From assembly GCA_934655935.1 (NCBI GenBank), contig CAKUHJ010000022.1, positions 1 through 20,375 on the forward strand: DNA of 20,375 nt, read 5' to 3'. Numbering within the stretch: the stretch's first letter is position 1; each line of letters starts with the position of its first letter. Made by a program: the position numbers and the translations under genes. Shown here piece by piece: positions 1-6,177 of the stretch. The DNA is from an uncultured Oscillospiraceae bacterium (GTDB lineage Bacteria; Bacillota; Clostridia; Oscillospirales; Oscillospiraceae). The notes beneath the pieces are model-generated. The model was not told where the DNA came from and searched no databases. It saw only the letters and a list, made by a program, of their open reading frames with translations.

Positions 1-1
1 C

Positions 2-208
2 TCTCAGAGTCCGAAGCAGGAGCTGGCCGCCGCCTTTCCGGATTTTGCGCCGTTTCTGGGCCGCTGCCAGTTTGACGACTGCGCCCATCTCAAGGAGCCC
101 GGCTGCGCCGTCCGCGAGGCTCTGGAGGCCGGCCTTCTGGAGCCGTCGCGCTATGAAAGCTACGTGCGCCTGTACGATATGCTGCGGACAAATTCCTTTG
201 TGAAATGA
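2..208 (+). CDS. rsgA: Ribosome small subunit-dependent GTPase A, C-terminal end (partial)
   Basis: This is the last 68 residues of a protein whose start lies left of the window; the reading frame enters at base 2 and stops at a TGA. The zinc-binding C-terminal domain of RsgA (YloQ/YjeQ) is visible: a Cys, the segment FDDCAHLKEPGCAV with its Cys, His and Cys ligands, and the usual helical tail ending in a YESYVRLYDML-like stretch. RsgA is a circularly permuted GTPase that binds the 30S subunit and checks late maturation of the decoding centre. The GTPase part is outside the window, so completeness cannot be judged. No clear terminator follows the stop. Confidence 0.9.
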   Translation, partial: SQSPKQELAAAFPDFAPFLGRCQFDDCAHLKEPGCAVREALEAGLLEPSRYESYVRLYDMLRTNSFVK

Positions 209-275
209 CCATGCCCCCGCGTCGGTAAAAACCGTATAGCTTACCACTTCAATCAGGTTTTCTGGGCACCATCTG

Positions 276-399
276 AAGCCTCACTGTGATGAGGGAGGTG
301 TCAAAGCCGAAGGCTTTGACGGAGGGAGAGAACAAAGCCCGATATGCGCTCTGCCTCAGTCAGCCTTGCTGACAGCTCTCTCCCAGAGGTCGCCTCAGG
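276..399. repeat. Palindromic intergenic repeat, MITE- or REP-like
   Basis: Two short perfect hairpins lie in one non-coding stretch: GTCAAAGCC (300-308) with GGCTTTGAC (312-320), loop GAA, and GTCAGC (359-364) with GCTGAC (368-373). They are flanked by imperfect inverted ends: GAGGGAGGTGTCA near 291-303 faces TGACAGCTCTCTCCC near 371-384. The layout (GCCTC... GAGGGAGGTG... GACGGAGGGAG... CTCAGTCAGC... GACAGCTC...) resembles a repeat I associate with many copies in Oscillospiraceae genomes. That association is from memory and no second copy is present here. No ORF of note lies inside. The exact ends are uncertain by 10-20 bases. Confidence 0.55.
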
Positions 400-410
400 C
401 GCTGCCGCGC

Positions 411-443
411 AAACAAAACCCCCATCCGGCAACCGGATGGGGG
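411..443 (-). terminator. Rho-independent terminator of the ferredoxin gene
   Basis: A perfect 11-bp stem, CCCCCATCCGG (419-429) and CCGGATGGGGG (433-443), closes a 3-base loop. Read on the minus strand it is followed by TTTTGTTT (complement of 411-418). It lies about 20 bases after the ferredoxin stop codon. Stem, loop and U-tract are all canonical for the minus strand. Confidence 0.9.
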
Positions 444-461
444 TCATATGCGCACAGCAGC

Positions 462-851
462 TTACGCCTTTTCGACGACCTCAAGCAGCTCCATCGGGCA
501 GGCCTTTGCGCAGATACCGCAGGCGATGCACTTTGAAGCGTACTCTGCGCTTTCCGCCTTGACCATCACGCCGAAGGGGCACGCCTGCTTGCAGGCGCCG
601 CAGCCGGTGCAGAGCTTCTTGTTGACCATGTACACGCCCTTTGCGTTCTGCGTGATCGCGCCGCTGGGGCAGGCCTCGGCGCACTTGCCGCACTGAACGC
701 AGACCATGGGCTTCGCTGCGCCGTTGCGCTCGATAATGGAAAGACAGGCCTTATCGGGGTCAAATTCCTTATAGAACGCATTCGAGCAGGCCCGCACGCA
801 TTCGAGGCATGCCATGCACTGCACGCCCTTTTTGATGCTCAGTTTTTTCAT
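462..851 (-). CDS. Ferredoxin-type protein with four [4Fe-4S] motifs
   Basis: This 129-residue soluble protein is almost entirely iron-sulfur motif. Four CxxCxxCxxxC(P/S) blocks start at Cys12, Cys51, Cys81 and Cys108, and there is one extra cysteine at 36. The spacing recalls the electron-transfer subunits of the HycB/CooF/NrfC type, in which cysteines from distant blocks pair to hold up to four clusters. The start is taken as the ATG at 851, because GGAGGG lies 9 bases upstream; a TTG three codons earlier is possible but worse placed. There is no signal peptide or membrane segment. It has its own promoter and terminator, so it appears monocistronic, with no hydrogenase, dehydrogenase or oxidoreductase partner in the window. 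An electron carrier role is likely; the partner is unknown. Confidence 0.88.
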   Translation of the reverse strand: MKKLSIKKGVQCMACLECVRACSNAFYKEFDPDKACLSIIERNGAAKPMVCVQCGKCAEACPSGAITQNAKGVYMVNKKLCTGCGACKQACPFGVMVKAESAEYASKCIACGICAKACPMELLEVVEKA

Positions 852-883
852 TTGGGACAACCCTCCATCAAAGTTCTCTGGGT

Positions 884-912
884 ATTATACTCGGCAGACG
901 GCCAATAATCAA
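884..912 (-). promoter_or_regulatory. Sigma-A promoter of the ferredoxin gene
   Basis: On the minus strand, TTGATT (complement of 907-912) is separated by 17 bases from a perfect TATAAT (complement of 884-889). The start codon is about 33 bases beyond the -10 box. It is divergent from the lipoprotein promoter, with 7 bases between the two -35 boxes. Confidence 0.75.
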
Positions 913-919
913 TCATCTT

Positions 920-948
920 TCGACACTTTTTATAAAAAACCTGATAAT
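920..948 (+). promoter_or_regulatory. Sigma-A promoter of the small lipoprotein gene
   Basis: TCGACA (920-925, five of six consensus bases) is followed after 17 bases by GATAAT (943-948, five of six). The start codon is at 1027, giving a leader of about 70 bases in which no further structure is evident. Confidence 0.7.
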
Positions 949-1026
949 GGTATGTACAAAAACGAATAGCGCCGCTTCCCTCGGCCATACTAGCTGCGTA
1001 AATCAATTCAAATGGAGGAAACGCAA

Positions 1027-1359
1027 ATGAAAAAAATGATGTTTCTGCTGCTGGCCGCCGCGCTGCTGGTCTGCGCGCTGAGCGCATGCAGCGCGTCTGT
1101 TTACCCCAATGACAACCTGTATTATGACCGGTATTCCAACGTCTCCACCACGCACGACGGCCGTGTGAACGGCGTGAACCCGCAGCCGCGCACCGGCGCA
1201 GGCACGTATTCCGGCAGAGGCAATTCCTACGCCGGAAACCAGGCTCTGCCCTATTCCGGCGCGCAGAACGGCGCATACGGCAGCGGCCGGAGCGGCACCT
1301 TCTCCGCTTCCCCGGCGCAGCCCCGGACCAATACCAGCGCCAACGGCAGCATGCGCTGA
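1027..1359 (+). CDS. Small secreted lipoprotein of unknown function
   Basis: The 110-residue product begins with a type II signal peptide: MKK, a hydrophobic run, then the lipobox LSAC at residues 18-21, with Cys21 the predicted lipidated residue. The mature part of about 90 residues is low in complexity and rich in Gly, Ser, Asn, Tyr, Pro and Arg, with no cysteine after Cys21 and no recognisable domain, so it is probably disordered. The start at 1027 is chosen because TGGAGGAAA lies just upstream and the signal peptide starts there; the in-frame ATG at 1012 overlaps that ribosome binding site. It has its own promoter and a likely terminator. Membrane anchoring is well supported; function is not. 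Confidence 0.8.
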   Translation: MKKMMFLLLAAALLVCALSACSASVYPNDNLYYDRYSNVSTTHDGRVNGVNPQPRTGAGTYSGRGNSYAGNQALPYSGAQNGAYGSGRSGTFSASPAQPRTNTSANGSMR

Positions 1360-1368
1360 CGCAGGCAT

Positions 1369-1429
1369 AAAACTTCATGCGTGAGCACCGCACCACGAAA
1401 ATGCGCAAATGCCGGTGCATGAAGTTTTT
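1369..1429 (+). terminator. Probable terminator of the lipoprotein gene, long-armed hairpin
   Basis: AAAACTTCATGC (1369-1380) pairs with GCATGAAGTTTT (1417-1428) and ends in a T-run. The 36-base interior contains GCACCG (1385-1390), which can instead pair with CGGTGC (1413-1418), giving an alternative fold with a bulge. The loop is longer than in a typical intrinsic terminator, hence moderate confidence. Confidence 0.6.
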
Positions 1430-1483
1430 GTGCATCATTTCCGGTTGCCCCGCAGGGGCGAGGAAATGGCACATTTCTTATTT

Positions 1484-1505
1484 TTGCTATGCTTTTGCAT
1501 AGCAA
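1484..1505. other. Short perfect hairpin next to the SLH-gene terminator
   Basis: TTGCTATGC (1484-1492) and GCATAGCAA (1497-1505) form a 9-bp stem with a TTTT loop. It abuts the 15-bp hairpin at 1505-1538. No T-tract follows on either strand, so it is not a terminator by itself. It may protect an RNA 3' end or assist the neighbouring terminator. Confidence 0.5.
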
Positions 1506-1541
1506 CAAAGGGAGAGCGCTCCGGCGCTCTCCCTTTGTTGT
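1505..1541 (-). terminator. Terminator hairpin at the end of the SLH-domain gene, possibly bidirectional
   Basis: ACAAAGGGAGAGCGC (1505-1519) pairs perfectly with GCGCTCTCCCTTTGT (1524-1538) around the tetraloop TCCG. It begins about 10 bases past the stop of the minus-strand surface protein. The U-rich segment lies partly in the stem (CTTTGTTG) rather than after it on both strands, so it may serve both converging genes. Confidence 0.7.
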
Positions 1542-1547
1542 TTGTGC

Positions 1548-3632
1548 TTAACGGACCAGATTTGTCCAGTACTCCAGGCCGGTTTCCGTGTAGCGGTGAT
1601 AATCGTGGCTGTTGCCGGCCTCCTGGATGGCCAGGTAATACCAGGCGTTGGTATCCAGATTATCCTTCCACTGCGTCATGCCGGCGACCAGGTCCTCCTT
1701 GCTGGCGGGCTGACGGTTGAGCATGCGGTTGAGCATGGTCACCGCCTCCGCGCGCGTCAGCTTGGCGTCCGGACGGAAGGTGCCGTCGGAATAGCCGTCC
1801 ACCCAGCCGTCGTTATAGACGATGCTGATCGAGCCCTGCGCCCAGTGACCGCTGACATCCTTGAAGTCCTCGACGCCCCAGCTTCTGGAGTCGCCGTCAA
1901 AGCTGGCAAGGATCGCGGCAAACTCGGCGCGGGTGATCTCGTTATCCGGACGGAAGGTGCCGTCGGAATAGCCGTCAATCACGCCCATGTAGGCAAGCGT
2001 CGAAACCGCCTCGTTGTACCACGCGCTGCGCGCCACATCCTTGAAGGAATTGTAGGAGGTACGGTAATAATCGCGCACATCCTTGTTCAGCAGCCGGTAG
2101 ATCATCCCGGCCACCTCCGCACGCGTCACACGGCCCTCGGGGCGGACCGTGCCGTCCGGATAGCCGTAGACATAGGCGTTGTGGTCCTTCGAGTTGAGAT
2201 AGGACTTATCCAGGCGGGCAATCAGCCAGGGCCAGTAATCATAGTCGTTGACGATGGTCGCGCCGTTAAAATCGTCGACGTGGCGGCTGCAGTTCAGGCA
2301 GACCGTCTGCGGGCCGTCGTCAAGATAGCTATGATCGTCCACATCCGTGACCGAGGTCTCATAGAGCGTGTACTCTCCGGCCGGCAGATAGCAGGTTCCG
2401 GTATAGCTGTACAGGTAATCCTCGGTATAATAGCGGGTCGGCGTGAAGACGATGCGGCTGATATAATAGCCGTCCGTGTCCTTCCGGCCGGTGGACTTCC
2501 ATGTGAAGTCGTCCGCAACGCCTCTTGCAACGACGTTGCCGTAGCGGTCTTCCAGACGGAACTTCGCCGTGTAGCCCTTCGGGAGCTTATCCAGGCCCGT
2601 GACCTTCTTATAGCACAGGGCGTCCGTATAAGCGCTGTTCAGATCGTAATAGCCGTCGTAGGTATAGCCGTTCGACACCCAGACGGCATAGAACGTGACG
2701 TCCCGGCGCGGCATGGTATAGCTGTCGCCATACGCATAGGCGCTGCGGAAGTAGCCGTACTTCACAAAGAAGTCGTAATCGTCCGTCGTCCAGTCGTACC
2801 AGTAGCTCTCATAATCGGGCCACCAGCCGGCGAACGTGTAGCCGCTGCGGGCAGGCTCCTCTGCGGTAATCCACACGCGGTCGCCGTAGGCATAGTAGCC
2901 GTCGTCGTGCCGCAGGCAGCCGTCGTCAAAGCGGCCGCCGTTGGCGTCGTAGGTTACCTCATAGGTCGTAACCGCGTCCTTCTGCGTCCAGACCGCCTGG
3001 AAGACGACCTCGCAGTCCGGCATGACAAAGCTCGTGCCGTTCGCCTTCCAGCTCAGGCTGGCGGGGCTGAGCAGCTTCCAGCCGCGGAAGATGCTGTTCG
3101 CCTTGACCGGTACCAGCGCGGTCTGCGAGACCTCTGCGTCCTTTGCGTACGGGCCGTCATAGTAATACTCGGCCGGCGTCAGCGTGCCGTCTTCAAACGC
3201 GCCGCCGTTGGCGTCGTAAACAACGTCAAATTTGCTGGCCCAGAGGCTCCACTGCGCCGTAAGCGTTACGCTTGCGCCCGGCATCGTGAAGGTATCGCCC
3301 TCGTGCAGAAGGCCGCTCTTCCCTTCCAGCTTCCAGCCGTCGAACACATAATACGTTTCGCCGTCCTGCCTATAGGGAAGGAAGGACTGAACCGTCGCCT
3401 GCTCGCCCGCCTTATAATAGGCGCCGTTGTTGTCGTCCTCAAATGCGGTATACTGATAATAGGTGTCGTCTGCTTCGTTGTAGCGTTCAAATGTGCCGCC
3501 GTTTGCATTGTAAGTAACCGTAAGCTGCGCGTCCGTCCGCACCTCATTCGCGTCCGCGGCCAGGGCCGCCGTCGGCAGAACCGAAACCAGCATTACGAGC
3601 GCCAGCAGCAGCGCAAGCCATCTCTTTTTCAT
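1548..3632 (-). CDS. Secreted cell-surface protein with InlB-type repeats and three SLH domains
   Basis: The 694-residue protein opens with a Sec signal peptide (MKKRW, a hydrophobic stretch, ALA at 23-25 as likely cleavage site). Three Listeria/Bacteroides (InlB B-type) repeats follow at roughly 38-130, 138-218 and 225-320, each with a Y(N/D)ANGG core and a downstream W(K/W) and AVW/AQW strand. A middle region at about 335-460 ends in a GEYTLYE and ATIVND pattern resembling a Cna-B-like beta-sandwich. Three SLH domains fill about 470-640, two of them carrying DGYSDGTFRPD. SLH domains bind pyruvylated secondary wall polymer, so the protein should sit on the cell wall. AGGAGG lies 8 bases before the ATG. 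It is rich in Tyr, Asp and Trp (23 Trp). Ligand or adhesion function is unknown. Confidence 0.9.
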   Translation of the reverse strand: MKKRWLALLLALVMLVSVLPTAALAADANEVRTDAQLTVTYNANGGTFERYNEADDTYYQYTAFEDDNNGAYYKAGEQATVQSFLPYRQDGETYYVFDGWKLEGKSGLLHEGDTFTMPGASVTLTAQWSLWASKFDVVYDANGGAFEDGTLTPAEYYYDGPYAKDAEVSQTALVPVKANSIFRGWKLLSPASLSWKANGTSFVMPDCEVVFQAVWTQKDAVTTYEVTYDANGGRFDDGCLRHDDGYYAYGDRVWITAEEPARSGYTFAGWWPDYESYWYDWTTDDYDFFVKYGYFRSAYAYGDSYTMPRRDVTFYAVWVSNGYTYDGYYDLNSAYTDALCYKKVTGLDKLPKGYTAKFRLEDRYGNVVARGVADDFTWKSTGRKDTDGYYISRIVFTPTRYYTEDYLYSYTGTCYLPAGEYTLYETSVTDVDDHSYLDDGPQTVCLNCSRHVDDFNGATIVNDYDYWPWLIARLDKSYLNSKDHNAYVYGYPDGTVRPEGRVTRAEVAGMIYRLLNKDVRDYYRTSYNSFKDVARSAWYNEAVSTLAYMGVIDGYSDGTFRPDNEITRAEFAAILASFDGDSRSWGVEDFKDVSGHWAQGSISIVYNDGWVDGYSDGTFRPDAKLTRAEAVTMLNRMLNRQPASKEDLVAGMTQWKDNLDTNAWYYLAIQEAGNSHDYHRYTETGLEYWTNLVR

Positions 3633-3708
3633 TGTATGATCCTCCTAATCCTCATTTTTTTAATTTTTTTGAAAAGAGACAATCATCCATGCTCAACCAG
3701 GTCCTTCG

Positions 3709-3717
3709 TGCTAGAAT
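3709..3717 (+). promoter_or_regulatory. Candidate extended -10 promoter for the T-box transcript
   Basis: TGC followed by TAGAAT (3712-3717, five of six) forms an extended -10 element, placing the transcript start near 3724, just ahead of T-box Stem I. No good -35 box is seen 16-18 bases upstream, which extended -10 promoters tolerate. Confidence 0.5.
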
Positions 3718-3723
3718 GCGGTA

Positions 3724-4006
3724 AACCGTTGAGAAAGAGTGAGTACATCCGGTCACCTCTCTTTCAGAGAGCCGCGGGGGCTGTGAGCGCGGCAGAGCAG
3801 AATCGGATGGAATGGACTTTTGAGGGCGAGCGGAAACAGGGTTTTTCCTGGAGTATGTGAGACGGAGACAGACGCTCTGTGAACAAACGTCGGCGTATGA
3901 TGGTACGCGTGAGTGGGCGCTCTGGAAGCGTCAAGCCGGGTGGCACCGCAGGATGATCTCCTGTCCCAGCAATTTGTAATTGCCGGGACAGGAGTTTTTG
4001 TTTTTT
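3724..4006 (+). promoter_or_regulatory. T-box riboswitch, predicted tRNA-Trp specific, with terminator/antiterminator
   Basis: The conserved T-box sequence GGGTGGCACCGC is at 3938-3949. In Stem I, AGTA (3742-3745) precedes CATCCG (3746-3751), which pairs with CGGATG (3804-3809). The 3' side then reads GAATGGAC, placing TGG (3813-3815) in the specifier position, which is the Trp codon. A distal stem GCCGCG/CGCGGC (3771-3776, 3788-3793) and a hairpin GCGTA/TACGC (3893-3908) are also present. The UGGN bulge is TGGC (3941-3944), predicting a G discriminator base, as in Bacillus tRNA-Trp. The terminator is CTCCTGTCCC (3958-3967) with GGGACAGGAG (3985-3994), then TTTTTGTTTTTT. Uncharged tRNA-Trp should stabilise the antiterminator and allow transcription of the downstream transporter. 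Confidence 0.93.
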
Positions 4007-4025
4007 CCAAAGGAGGTTTTCTTTC

Positions 4026-4124
4026 ATGGCTCTTTTCAGCAAGCGCTGGCGCCTGCGCGCCGGAACCTGTATGAATTTCAAAAAATCAGAATCAGACAAA
4101 TCAACAACTTCAGACTTGAAATAA
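4026..4124 (+). CDS. Short ORF between the T-box and the transporter, possible leader peptide
   Basis: A 32-codon frame starts with ATG and has a near-perfect ribosome binding site, AAAGGAGG (4009-4016), 9 bases upstream. That site begins three bases after the terminator T-tract. The predicted peptide is basic at the start (MALFSKRWRLR), has one Trp codon at position 8 (4047-4049), and is Ser/Lys/Asp-rich at the end. It stops 19 bases before the ATG of the binding-protein gene, whose own ribosome binding site (GAAAGG, 12-base spacing) is weak. It may be translated only when the T-box reads through, and may couple translation into the next gene. It could also be a remnant without function. I recognise no homologue. 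Confidence 0.5.
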   Translation: MALFSKRWRLRAGTCMNFKKSESDKSTTSDLK

Positions 4125-4143
4125 AGAAAGGCTGGTATTCCAG

Positions 4144-5163
4144 ATGAAAAAGATTCTTGCACTTGCGCTTTGCGTGCTGCTTTCCCTCTCCGTTCTGACC
4201 GCCTGCAGCGCTTCCAGGCAGGCCGGAACATACACTGTCGGTATCTGCAACTATGTCGACGACGCCTCGCTCAACCAGATTGTCGAAAACATCCAGACCC
4301 GCCTTGCCGCCATCGGCGAAGAGCGCGGCGTCACCTTCAACGTTCTCTATGACAACTGCAACGCCGACTCGAACCTTATGAGCCAGATCATTTCGAACTT
4401 CCAGGCCGATCAGGCCGACCTCCTTGTCGGCGTGGCGACGCCGGTCGCCATGGCCATGCAGGCCGCGACCGACGGAACGCAGACCCCTGTTGTCTTCGCC
4501 GCGGTCTCTGATCCTGTCAGCGTGGGCCTTGTCGACTCGCTGGAAAACCCCGGCAGCAACCTCACCGGCACCTCCGACTATCTGGACACCGCCGCGGTTC
4601 TGAACCTGATTTTTGTTCAGAATCCGGAGGCGAAAAAGATCGGCCTTCTCTATGACGTCGGCCAGGACTCCTCCACCACTGCCATCGCGCACGCCAAGGA
4701 ATATCTGGACAGCAAGGGCGTCGCTTATGTAGAGCATACCGGCACTACCGTCGACGAGGTTCTTCTGGCCGCGCAGGCGATGGTTTCCGACGGCGTGGAC
4801 GCGGTATTCACCCCCACGGACAACACCGTTATGAAGGCAGAGCTCACCATCTATGAAACGCTGGCAGAGGCCGGCATCCCCCACTACACGGGCGCGGACT
4901 CCTTCGCGCTGAACGGCGCGTTCCTCGGCTACGGCGTGGATTACGCAAACCTCGGCGTCGAAACCGCCAACATGATCGCACAGATTCTTCTCGACGGCGC
5001 AAAGCCCGCGCAGCTCGCGGTCAAGACCTTTGACAACGGCACCGCCACCGTCAACACGGAAACCTGCGCCGCGCTCGGCTACGACCTTGCCGCCGTCAAG
5101 GAGGCCTTCGCCCCCTACTGCACGCAGGTGCAGGAAATCCAGACTGCAGAAAGCTTCCAGTAA
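4144..5163 (+). CDS. trpX: ABC transporter substrate-binding lipoprotein, TrpX type (predicted tryptophan)
   Basis: The 339-residue protein has a lipoprotein signal ending in the lipobox LTAC (18-21), so it should be anchored outside the membrane. The rest matches the ABC_sub_bind family (COG2984), a periplasmic-binding fold in two lobes, with the typical stretches VGICNYVDDASLNQ, LLVGVATPVA, TPVVFAAVSDPV, GTSDYLD, GLLYDVGQDSS, DAVFTPTDNT and GYGVDYANLG. Members of this family sit with a permease and an ATPase in systems predicted to import tryptophan when they follow a Trp T-box. The T-box and UGG specifier upstream support that substrate here; it is not shown by the protein alone. A 10-bp hairpin separates it from the permease gene. 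Confidence 0.88.
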   Translation: MKKILALALCVLLSLSVLTACSASRQAGTYTVGICNYVDDASLNQIVENIQTRLAAIGEERGVTFNVLYDNCNADSNLMSQIISNFQADQADLLVGVATPVAMAMQAATDGTQTPVVFAAVSDPVSVGLVDSLENPGSNLTGTSDYLDTAAVLNLIFVQNPEAKKIGLLYDVGQDSSTTAIAHAKEYLDSKGVAYVEHTGTTVDEVLLAAQAMVSDGVDAVFTPTDNTVMKAELTIYETLAEAGIPHYTGADSFALNGAFLGYGVDYANLGVETANMIAQILLDGAKPAQLAVKTFDNGTATVNTETCAALGYDLAAVKEAFAPYCTQVQEIQTAESFQ

Positions 5164-5172
5164 AATTCAGCG

Positions 5173-5201
5173 TGCCGGAAAAGGCTTATCGTTTTCCGGC
5201 A
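5173..5201 (+). other. Intercistronic hairpin between the binding-protein and permease genes
   Basis: TGCCGGAAAA (5173-5182) and TTTTCCGGCA (5192-5201) form a perfect 10-bp stem with a 9-base loop. No T-tract follows, so it is unlikely to end transcription fully. It is placed where binding-protein operons often carry an RNA-stabilising hairpin that keeps the upstream message more abundant. Confidence 0.65.
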
Positions 5202-5238
5202 GTCCCCAAATTATCATTCAGAAGTGAGGAATTGTGGA

Positions 5239-6177
5239 ATGTCCATTGGATCTGTATTGGGTCTTCTGCAGACGGCGCTGGAGCTCGGGCTGATCAACGC
5301 GCTGACCGTGCTTGCCCTGTTTCTGAGCTACTCCATGCTGAACGTCTGCGACCTGTCCACCGACGGCTGCTTTACCCTCGGCGCGACGGTCGGCGCGGCG
5401 GTTGCCATTGCGGGGCATCCCGCGCTGTCCCTTCCCGCCGCGATGCTTGCGGGCGTCCTTTCGGGCTTTATTACCGCCATCCTGCAGACCCGGATGGGCG
5501 TCAACAGCCTGCTGGCCGGCATTATCGTCAACACCGCGCTCTACTCCGTCAACATCGCCGTGATGGGCGGCTCCTCGGTTCTCAACATGAACAAGACCGA
5601 AACCGTCTTCACAGCCATGCAGGCCGCGCTGAAGCCGCTCGGGCTCGGCAGCCTCTATAAGCTCGTCGTGGGGCTGATCGCCGTGGCGCTGGTCGCGCTC
5701 TTCCTGGGGCTCTTCCTCCGGACGCGGCTTGGCCTTGCCATCCGTGCGACCGGCAATAACCCGGACATGGTGCGCTCGTCCTCCATCAACCCGGCCTTTA
5801 CCACCGTCGCGGGCCTGTGCATCGCAAATTCGTTCACGGCGCTTTCCGGGTGCCTGCTCGCCCAGTCGCAGAAGTCCGTCAACATTGACATCGGCACCGG
5901 CATGGTGACCGTGGCGCTCGCGTCGCTGCTCATCGGCGGCGTGTTCCTCGGCAGAAAGCGCATGCCGCTGCGAATTTTCAGCATGGTGCTGGGCGCGTTT
6001 GTGTTCCGCCTGGTCTACGCCATTGCGCTGCGTTTCGACATGCCGGCGTTCATGCTGAAGCTTGTTTCGTCCGTGATCGTGGTGCTGGCCATCTCCGCGC
6101 CCTATCTCAGGCAGCAGCTGCCGGTTCTCAGGCGCCGCCGGGCTGCAAAAAACGGAAGGAGGAACGCCGCATGCTGA
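5239..6177 (+). CDS. trpY: ABC transporter permease, TrpY type
   Basis: This 312-residue integral membrane protein has about eight to ten hydrophobic segments and belongs to the branched-chain amino acid/ribose permease superfamily (BPD_transp_2). Family-like stretches include LSYSMLNVCDLSTDGCFTLGA near the start, GVNSLLAGIIVNTALYSVN, and RTRLGLAIRATGNNPDMVR in the cytoplasmic loop expected to contact the ATPase. The start is set at the ATG at 5239, with GTGAGGA 8 bases upstream; the GTG at 5224 lies inside that ribosome binding site. Its end overlaps the ATPase gene by 7 bases, which suggests coupled translation. It should form the transmembrane channel for the predicted tryptophan importer. 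Confidence 0.88.
   Translation: MSIGSVLGLLQTALELGLINALTVLALFLSYSMLNVCDLSTDGCFTLGATVGAAVAIAGHPALSLPAAMLAGVLSGFITAILQTRMGVNSLLAGIIVNTALYSVNIAVMGGSSVLNMNKTETVFTAMQAALKPLGLGSLYKLVVGLIAVALVALFLGLFLRTRLGLAIRATGNNPDMVRSSSINPAFTTVAGLCIANSFTALSGCLLAQSQKSVNIDIGTGMVTVALASLLIGGVFLGRKRMPLRIFSMVLGAFVFRLVYAIALRFDMPAFMLKLVSSVIVVLAISAPYLRQQLPVLRRRRAAKNGRRNAAC

Noticed and set aside
344..562. 72-codon plus-strand frame across the repeat and terminator
   Set aside because: It runs through a palindromic repeat, a terminator and the antisense of the ferredoxin gene, with no ribosome binding site.
1959..1990. Near-identical 30-base direct repeats at about 1770 and 1959
   Set aside because: They encode the DGYSDGTFRPD core of two SLH domains and are explained by domain duplication, not by a mobile or CRISPR repeat.
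1542..3860. 772-codon plus-strand open frame
   Set aside because: It lies antisense to the SLH surface protein, whose signal peptide, repeats and SLH domains are unmistakable. The translation (runs of VVIVVA and AVGIAV) has no domain logic; it is the mirror of Asp/Tyr/Gly-rich codons.
4078..4884. 268-codon minus-strand frame over trpX
   Set aside because: It is a mirror of the lipoprotein gene with no start signal; the sense frame has clear family motifs.
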